From Cristatella mucedo (lineage: Eukaryota > Bryozoa > Phylactolaemata > Cristatellidae): DNA of 64,000 nucleotides. The notes under the pieces were generated by a model that worked only from the letters and a program-made list of their open reading frames with translations, ran no database searches and was not told the DNA's origin. The first letter of the stretch is position 1. The number at the start of each line of letters is the position of its first letter. Where the stretch lies: assembly GCA_009760855.2 (NCBI GenBank), contig WPIO01000001.1, positions 24,013,001 through 24,077,000 of the forward strand, given 5' to 3'. The translations under genes were made by a program, and so were the position numbers. Shown in pieces: positions 56,143 to 64,000 of the stretch.

Positions 56143-56620
56143 TGGTATGTAATGTAATGTATCTCCGTCTGTAACTTCACAAAGCCACAAAGACTGTGTG
56201 GATGTTACGCAGGAGAGTTTTGTATAGCACAGCCTAAGCGGCTCTCGGTACGCATTCGGTAGCCAACAGACTTCATCTCACGCAACAAAGAGAAAGTGGG
56301 AAGCATAGCAGAGTCAGGATAGTTGAGCAGTTGAGGTAGTGAGTAGCATGGAAGTAGCAGCTCAGGACCGCTGGAAAGGATGAGCCACAGACGGCAGGAG
56401 GAGAGCAGTTGTCGTTGCATAAGAATCGTGGAAGCGAGTTTCCCAGTCTGGGACATGCAGAGCTAAAGCTTCTGTAGCCAACGGTTCTGTAGCCAACTTT
56501 AAGCGGAGAAATGGAACAGCTAATTTATTGTCCATGCAGGACCTGAGAGCACGAGGAGGCTGAAACTGGTGCGACAGTTTGGCTAGGTACGGAGGAGCCA
56601 AGCCGTGGCCGTGGCGGATC
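56143..56620 (-). mobile_element. LINE B 3' fragment, minus strand, facing the previous copy
   Basis: It starts with GTAATGTAATGTATCTCCGT (reverse of the tail), then 3' UTR and C-terminal coding in reverse (minus-strand frame 56362-56601: APPYLAKLSHQFQPPRALRS). It lies tail to tail with the copy ending at 56003. Confidence 0.85.
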
Positions 56621-57437
56621 GGAGTCCTTGCCCGTCAGCATGCCAGACCCTCCAGCTACGCTCGGCTTGCTACTAGGTCGGCGGTTTCAGGCCCGCATCG
56701 TAATGTAACACTGAAATTTCCCGCGACTGTTCACCGGCTAAGTATGACTAAACTAGTGACAAAATAAAAAAAGGTAGCTCCAGTCCTTGTAGTGAATAGT
56801 TCCTGGGTGCATTCGAACAGTACTTCCCATGGATATTGATATGGACAGAGCTCTCAAAGAACCGGTAGGACACAAATTGTCACGAGTCTAAAACCTAATG
56901 TAATTGCAGTGAATAGAACGAGACCAGTCAGCCGGAATAGGTTTATGAGTCTGACAGCTGCCCGACAGTCAAAATAAAACTTGGGAATCCATCAAATGGC
57001 ATTTGCTGCGGTAATGCGTACTGCTGAGAAATAGCCAATCGATCAGTTTGTTCGCAAGGAATTGCATGGAGTTATCTACTTCCTGCAAAAGCGATTGATG
57101 AACGCGTCTGTAGTTCCACTGGCTGATTTCGCTATTAAGTTTTAGTTGGTGGAAAACCGACAGATAGGATCCCAGGGAGGATTAAAGCACGGATTCCGGT
57201 GCATCACTTGTTGAACGCCCTCGGTGCTGACACAATATTCACTAAAAGAGGATGAAAGGCTGTTCGGTGCCCGAGTTATCGTACGGCTACTGCTAAATCA
57301 ATTATTAGCGTTCGCTTCCAGGTAGAGAAGCCAACAGTGGCCGGGATTTTTTTTATAGCTCTGAATGTTAGTGCAAACGAGCTTTCCTCCGCTTCTTCTG
57401 TATTAATATACACTGGTGAAATCAGTCGCATAGTCGT
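56621..57437. other. No recognised feature
   Basis: Non-coding sequence between a LINE B fragment and a microsatellite. Confidence 0.35.
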
Positions 57438-57946
<509 letters not shown>

Positions 57947-57959
57947 ATATCATTCACAC

Positions 57960-58293
57960 GGTGCACCAGAATTTGATTTGAGCGCGTAAGTGGAAACTCA
58001 AATTCAAAGCCGAGGGTTTTGAGCTGTTTTGAGGTGTTTGTGATCAGAGGCTGTAAAATTGTAGCCCGCTCCAGGCGAAATTCTGTTTCGGTACTCTTTG
58101 CCACGCCGGTCGGCCTCCGGTTGCTTTCCATTACGACTAACCTTTATCTCATCTTAATCTTCTGCACTATCGCGCCCCGTGGCGTGCGCGGCGCGATTCC
58201 CTTGTCTTTTGCCTACCTCTGAAGTCCTAGCCGCTGCCAGGCCGAGCGTTCGTTCGGTGCTTCGGCACCATTACCTACCACGAGAAAGAGATA
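57960..58293. other. No recognised feature
   Basis: Short CpG-containing stretch between the microsatellite and a DNA element. Confidence 0.35.
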
Positions 58294-59133
58294 CAGTGGT
58301 ACCTCGGCTTACGAGTTTCATTCGTTCCGCGTCGGAGCTCGTAACTCAAATTACTCGTACGTCAAATCAATTTCTCCCATTGAAATGAATTGAAATGCCA
58401 TTAATCCTATCCGGACCCCCAAAAACAGTTGCAATGTTGCGATTTTTTGTCACGTGTTTTTAAAATAAAAAAATTACTTATAAATAACAAATTTTGTTTT
58501 AAAAACAATACAATAGAATGTCTTGCAATAAACAGGTTTGATTAATCATAATGTAAAGGAGTAACTTGGAGATCAGACGACTTGAAGATGCTAATAGGGT
58601 TAGAGGAGAAAGGCTGAAATTAGTATCTGAAACTTATTCCCCGACTTTTGCCCTTTTCACCGGGCTTTCCTCGCTTTCAGTTTATTGGCTGGGCCTTCGT
58701 GCGGACGCGCCGATTGTTATCAGTTATGCGATGGACTCACACACGATGATGTTGTCTAAATAGATTACAGTACGTACTTAGCTGTTCCTGCCGTAGTCGG
58801 ATTTTACACTGGAGTCTGGCGACCTTGTGCGTCCAAGCACCACGATGGCTCGCTCGAGTCTGTCTGGGTGCGAACCAACAGGCCTGCGCTTGACGTCACA
58901 CCCGGGTCGCAAGGCAGCGTCTTGAAACCGGAACGTCGTTCGCTGCCCTACCCTTGTTGGCATGAGTAACCACACGCAGTGCGACGTTCGCTGCCGCAAC
59001 TAGCGGTGGAGTATGTGAAGCTGGCTCGTAACCCGAATTTTAGCTCTCAACTCAAAGCGAAAATTCGACCGACAGACAGCCCGTATCTCGAAACGCTCGC
59101 ATGTCGAGACACTTGTAAGCCGAGGTACCGCTG
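58294..59133. mobile_element. Non-autonomous DNA element with 23-bp terminal inverted repeats and TA duplication
   Basis: The left end CAGTGGTACCTCGGCTTACG and the reverse complement of the right end CAGCGGTACCTCGGCTTACA differ at two positions over about 23 bp. Both ends are flanked by TA, as in mariner/pogo-type target duplications. The CAG.GGTACCTCG..TTACGAG terminus is of the kind seen in pogo/Tigger-like elements (from memory). The 840-bp interior contains no recognisable transposase, so it would depend on one supplied elsewhere. Confidence 0.75.
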
Positions 59134-59135
59134 TA

Positions 59136-60928
59136 GATACTCTTGAGAATTAGCAGAGACCGTCGCTAGCTCGGTTTATGATACCCCCACAGTAAGCAGA
59201 AGTCTTCAATGGCCGAATCAGAGCTGAGCGCGGGTACTCTAGCCTACTTTGAGTGTGAGCCCGTGCTAAAAGTAAGCCGCCGGAGGGCAGCCGCTCTCCG
59301 AATGCTCGGTCAAATGAACTGAGGCCAAGCGGCTCGGGCAGCCGGCGAATGAGCGCTAAGGAGGAGGCCATTCATCAGCAATGACACGACGCAAACACGA
59401 CCCGAGAAAAGGGAATAAAGCTATTTTGCAATGCGACGATTACCCATTGGAAGGCCGGGCTCTTGATCCTCCTACGATAATGCTACATTGTAAGCGCAAT
59501 ACACACATGAGAGCGAACCCCCGAACCGTGGGAAAGCGCCTGCCCGACCGACCGTGTCGACCTTGCCCGTCGGCACGAGGAGCGGCAGACGGTCGGTCGG
59601 TCCGTCGTCGCTCGGCGTCGGAGCTTCCCGTCGGATGCTGCAGATCGTCCGTCGGTGGCGGCCCGTGCAATGGACGGTAAGCCAGCAGCGCCTAGGAACG
59701 TGTAATCCCGTAACCGGGCAGCGTCGTTAGAATCTATAAGCAGTCGGCCCAATCGGCGCGGTTCGTGTCGAAGTAATCCATTACGTTAACGGTCGCTGCC
59801 ACAGGACTTTGTCAGCTTCTCACATCAATCTGGCTTCAGGGGCGCAGGCTAGGCACGGTCCGAAGCGTGGGAAAACGCCGTAACAGCCCATTAGGTCGTT
59901 GGATGCCGGGAGAGGTGGGGGTGGGGGGGTTGTGCTGTTTGACGGTCGGACATCCAACTTCCCAACTAGACGGAGTAGTCAACTAGTGGCTCCAGACAAC
60001 CTTAGCTCAGCTGAAGCCACCTTGCTGGAAAGCTGCGGATATTCGTCGGAAAAACTTAAGGTAGGTACTACTGGCTTGAGCTTAGCTGCCGCCTGTTGAG
60101 ATTGCATGTTCTGTCTGAACGTAGTGAATGCAGTTCGCTCGATCAGCTACGAGTTATTTCGCGGGTGATTGGGCTTCGCGACGACGTCGTGCAAAGCACT
60201 GATCCGTGAGTGCTCGAGTAACTGCAACGAAACGAATTGCATAACAAACTGACTAGGACTTGAAACAATGTCCACTGTCTTGCTTTGAATGATTCGTCAT
60301 GCTGAGTGGGTTCGCAGCTGGTGTATCGTGCAGTATAACTATTCGGGATTGAAACAGTTATAGTGCGAGAGCAGAGGAGATCAGAAATCGGACCTGTCGA
60401 GTCTGGACTAAAAGGATTGCTGCAAAACTTCGCTACCTGAACCTCAGTCAACCAATTTTCGCTCAGCCAAGGGTGTGCGAGACCTTAGTTGATAGTGCGG
60501 TAAAAGTGGTTGCTCTAAAAAAGAAAAAGTAAGATAACGTTATCGGTACGGATTGGAATCGACGAGTTCTCTCATTTTCTACGATTTTCTACTGCTTTCA
60601 GCTATCCGTTAGTGTTTCGTACTACTGGAGAGAGGAAGGCGTTGCTACCGAGACTGCTGTAATTCAGTTCGACCGCGACAGTTATAATCTGAGGCGGCGG
60701 TTGATAGAGACAATATGGGCTCCCTAGTTCAATCATCCAGTCGATACTCGATAAGCGCTTTCCTCATTTCTCATTTCATGCACGGTCAGCACCATAATGA
60801 TAGTGGACGTAGCTGGCTTGCCGGGCATTACGAAGTCACTTGCAAAATACACATTTGTCTACATTCATTATTACGACGCCAGTCGAAAGCCCCTGTCAGC
60901 TGGTATACTTGCAGTGTTACAGTATACC
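59136..60928. other. CpG-containing region, no recognised gene
   Basis: Short open frames on both strands at 59150-59752 reflect CG-rich composition. A G-rich tract at 59908-59929 (runs of 3, 2, 5 and 7) has quadruplex potential. An open stretch ending LLESCGYSSEKLK meets a possible donor GTAGGT at 60060, but without a recognised domain it is not called as an exon. Confidence 0.3.
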
Positions 60929-60929
60929 C

Positions 60930-62036
60930 ATTTATACAAAACCTCTGGGAAAAGTGATTAAAGCACATGGAATAGGATATCACTTCTATGCGACGAGACT
61001 CAGTTGTATTTGTCATTCAACCCGTCGGGATCTGCTGCAGCAACTGCGAAACTGAATGCTTGCCTTGCCGATATTCGATCCTGGATGTCGGAAAACTTCC
61101 TGAAATTAAATGATGATAAAACCGAACTGCTGCTCATAGGACACCCTAAGCGTGTGGCTGGATTTAAAGGCTTTGCTGATCTAATACGTGATGCTATTGT
61201 GCGACCTTCACCACGTGCTCGAAATTTAGGTGTCGTGTTCGACAGCTGCCTCAATTTCAAAAGCTTCATTCAGAAGACTGCCTCTACAGCTAGCCATCAC
61301 ATCCGATCCCTATCCAAGATTAGGGGCTGTCTCCCACAGTGGCTTGTAAAAAATTTAACTAGCTCTTTAGTTCTGTCTCGGCTTGGTTATTGTAATTCCC
61401 TTTTGGCTGGGCTGCCAAAGAAAGCTATTATGCCACTACAGCGGACTATGAATATAGCTGCAAGGCTAGTCTTCAAGTCCCAGCGGTTTGAGCACGTGTC
61501 TCCTTTGCTGAAAGAGCTAGGATGGTTGCCGGTTGAGCAAAGGATACAGAGCAAAGTTCTTACGCTGACCCGCAAGGCCCGCCACGGCTTGGCTCCTTCG
61601 TACCTAGCTGAACTGCTGCATCAGTTTCAGTCTGTTCGCGCCCTCAGGTCCTGTGTGGACAATAAATTAGCTGTCCCATTCCTCCGCTTAAAGACAGTTG
61701 GCGACAGAAGCTTTAGCTCTGCTGGTTCTAGACTGTGAAACTCGCTTCCACAATTCTTACGCAACGAAACTACTCTCCTACTGCCGACTATGGCTCATCC
61801 TTTTCAGCGGCCCTGAGCTGCTACTTCCATGCTACTCACTACCTCAACTGCTCTCCTGACTCTGCTATGCTTCCCACTTTCTCTTTGTTGCGTGAGACGA
61901 AGTCTGTTGGCTACCGAATGCGTACCGAAAGCCGCCTAGGCTGTGAGTGCGCTATACAAAACTCTTCTGCGTAACACCCACATGGTCTTTATGACTTTGT
62001 GGAGTTACAGACGGAGATACATTACATTACATTATA
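60930..62036 (+). mobile_element. LINE B copy, 5'-truncated, best-preserved C-terminal part
   Basis: It starts at LGKVIKAHGIGYHFY in the reverse-transcriptase and ends GGAGATACATTACATTACAT at 62031. A one-base loss in the catalytic box (near 60990-61000) shifts the frame, after which the rest stays open to 61738. Confidence 0.9.
61004..61738 (+). pseudogene. LINE B C-terminal ORF (244 codons)
   Basis: This is the longest clean LINE frame in the window. Motifs are ENFLKLNDDKTELLLIGHPK, LGVVFDSCLNFKSFIQKTAS, LVLSRLGYCNSLLAGLPKKA, RLVFKSQRFEHVSPLLKELG and [14 protein letters not shown]. It ends at a TGA in place of the Trp codon expected in WNSLPQ, which continues after the stop. The open frame suggests relatively recent insertion. 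It is not a host gene. Confidence 0.85.
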
Positions 62037-62039
62037 CTT

Positions 62040-64000
62040 TCCGCCTTTTTCCAATATGATAGAATATTATAAATTTCAGTCCCACCGCTCGCTTTTTCGT
62101 CTCCTTCTTACCCTTGCTCCTCCAGCGTCACGTCGCCATGCTGAGAATAGCCAATGATCAGGATGCTGCAGCCCAATCAGCTGAATCAACTGCCTTGTTT
62201 ATGTAGTGGCAGACGAGCCCACGCGGCTTTCACCCGGTTGCTGCAGGCAAAAGAGAATTCTTTCTTGCTGAACTCGCACTTCACGACCTGGGTCGCGAAG
62301 TGCAAAATAATGCAAAATTTGCGGCGATTGCTCGGATATTTTTAAGTGGCGGCCAATTCGTGGCATACTGTGTCCAGTTCAAGGCAACCTTCACGCGATA
62401 GAATTACACCGGAGTAGTTTAATGTGTCCCTAGAGTAACCGGAAAATCCAAAGAAAATGAGAGCCTTCGCACACGCGATTACTATCTCGCAAGCGATCGC
62501 TCGGCGGTTACACCGGATGCCGGCAGGTTTGGCTTTTGTTCATTACCGACGTCAGCCGTCGAGCGACGTCCGCCCGCAAAGCGAAGGCCGAAAGCTGGGT
62601 ACCGTGGTATCGGGTGCTTCCACAATGCTCCAGTGGCCCGGCGTCCAGTCGTCGAGTGAGTTCACTTGAAGGTTCCACGGCTCTACGTGCTCTACGACAG
62701 GGTTCGTGGGCTAAGACGGTCCTAACGTGATCGCTGGAAGATGTCCTGTTTAAGAAGTGGCCGCTGGTTGGCTGGAACTACATTGCACATGTACACTTAC
62801 TGGAACTATGCTCGCCTCTGAAACGAGCAAACGGCGGCCGGCTAAAGCCTGACGGTTACATCGAGCTTCCCGTTTAGTCTCTTCACAGCTTTTCGCGTAG
62901 TGACACTGGTGAGCTGTATCTATGGCTCGAAGACAGGAGTATCATCCGAGTAACTTTACTGAAGTACCTGGTGAAAACGTCTATTGCCAGCGTGATCCCA
63001 AAACTGAGCATAAACAGTGTGTACCGTGCAGGCTTGGCCAGCGGACAATCACGAAGAATCCAAACAGATGCACTTACAAGCTCAGTTAGCGGCTATGCAC
63101 TGAGCTGCGGTAAGCAGTCGACCCAGTCCATTAAACGCCAACACATACGAATACTCACTCTCCAACCCCCCAAAGCCGCTGGCGCCATTACTCGTTAGCG
63201 GGCCTTTTTGCCTACTGAAATAGTGTTGCTGCGGATGTTTGTCACGAACTACTCTCGGCAGCAGGCTGTGGATCGGCCGGCAGCAGGCTGTGGTTCGGCG
63301 AGGGCTCGCCGCTCAATTGTAGCCGCCGCTCAATGGTCGTCTTTGCATTGAAAGCTTTCGCTCCTGCAATACAATACAAGCATGCAATACATCCTGCATG
63401 CAATATAATGTAATACATGCAAGCAGTTGACGCGACAGGGCGCTAGCCGAGATAGCAGCTCAACCAGAGCAAGATGAATCAGACTCAGTCAGCTACGCTG
63501 ACCTCTGAGGAGTCTTAGCGTGCCAGGAGAGCCGACGGACGGTCTGCTAGTACATGCCAGTTGTTGGAGTCCTCATTCGAGGCAAGCGCGGGCGAGTTCG
63601 TGCGGAAATCACGATCGTGGCGTCTCTCAGTGATTACAGCTGCCTGCGAACTGCGGAGCAGCACGTCGTGGTCACGACTATCGAGCATGCTGCATCAATC
63701 GCTGGCGGCTCCGATGCGGCGGCTCCGATGCGGTGGCTCCGATGGCAGAGATCTGCCGACGATGCTCAAGTGCTGACAGCCACTCGTAGCAGGGTGGCCG
63801 AGAAGCGGCTCAGTGGCGGATTCGGAGGCGGCGAGCGGCAACCTGACCTTTACTTCCTGTTACTTCAGCTCAGCCCCGGACCGCGAGCAAAACTGCCTTA
63901 TCAATCCTGGCTCAATGGCGAACGTCATAATGGGAATTTGAATAAGGCCATAATGAAGGCGCAATGTAAACAGAATTAGCCGCGGCGAGCGCAGGGAGAA
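62040..64000. other. CpG-containing region with small tandem repeats, no recognised gene
   Basis: It contains a 22-bp repeat twice (63256-63299, CGGCAGCAGGCTGTGG.TCGGC) and a 14-bp repeat three times (63704-63745, GGCGGCTCCGATGC type). A near-perfect 12-bp inverted repeat lies at 62276-62303. Open frames at 62457-62730 and 63554-63979 have no recognisable domain. The window may cut a gene here. Confidence 0.35.

Noticed and set aside
61004-61738. A long clean open frame of 244 codons, considered as a host protein
   Set aside because: It is the C-terminal part of the LINE B polyprotein, with matching pieces at 7444, 11710, 55300 and 56362 (minus).

Overview
This is a eukaryotic, almost certainly animal, genomic window. 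It holds one recognisable host gene, spread over ten exons, in a repeat-rich background of broken non-LTR retrotransposons, tRNA-derived SINEs, Tc1/mariner DNA-transposon remnants and long microsatellites. No bacterial-style operons, CRISPR arrays, rRNA genes or free-standing tRNA genes were seen. The protein sequence (metazoan-type TIM50) and the repeat classes suggest an invertebrate or other non-mammalian animal. I cannot name the phylum from the sequence alone.

The host gene is TIMM50, the presequence receptor of the mitochondrial inner-membrane TIM23 translocase, on the + strand from the ATG at 10988 to the TGA at 41274. I assembled it by eye. Ten exons, all with GT/AG borders and matching phases, give 1173 nt, that is 390 residues plus stop: 10988-11351, 16396-16427, 16519-16540, 22579-22637, 26486-26605, 26813-26920, 31356-31454, 34607-34763, 37668-37771 and 41167-41274. 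The second and third exons are microexons of 32 and 22 nt.

Layout: 1-5.7 kb holds LINE fragments (one nested in another), a SINE and G-rich tracts. 5.7-8.2 kb holds the longest copy of LINE family B. 8.6-9.5 kb holds a reversed LINE A relative. 10.4-11.35 kb holds the TIMM50 promoter region and first exon. 11.35-41.3 kb holds TIMM50, with introns full of Tc1/mariner pieces, LINE A and B copies and SINEs. 41.3-46.7 kb holds a GC-rich downstream flank, a perfect (GT)91 tract, short LINE tails and SINEs. 46.7-47.96 kb is a CpG-rich block that could be a promoter. 48-53.2 kb holds two LINE A-type elements on the minus strand with a SINE inserted. 53.8-56.6 kb holds a SINE and two LINE B copies arranged tail to tail. 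57.4-57.95 kb is a pyrimidine microsatellite. 58.29-59.13 kb is a terminal-inverted-repeat DNA element. 59.1-64 kb is GC-rich sequence with one more LINE B copy and no recognised gene.

Family names A, B, S1, S2, T1, T2 and T3 are local labels used only here. LINE A ends in (ATT)n and LINE B in (ATTAC)n. SINE S2 carries a 3' end resembling that of LINE A, which suggests that S2 was mobilised by LINE A. By my own tally, roughly a third of the window can be assigned to transposable elements. I found no evidence of a new molecular system. The more interesting signals are the S2/LINE A tail sharing, a SINE lying against a TIMM50 splice acceptor, an in-frame exon-like segment in the last TIMM50 intron, and the inverted LINE B pair.
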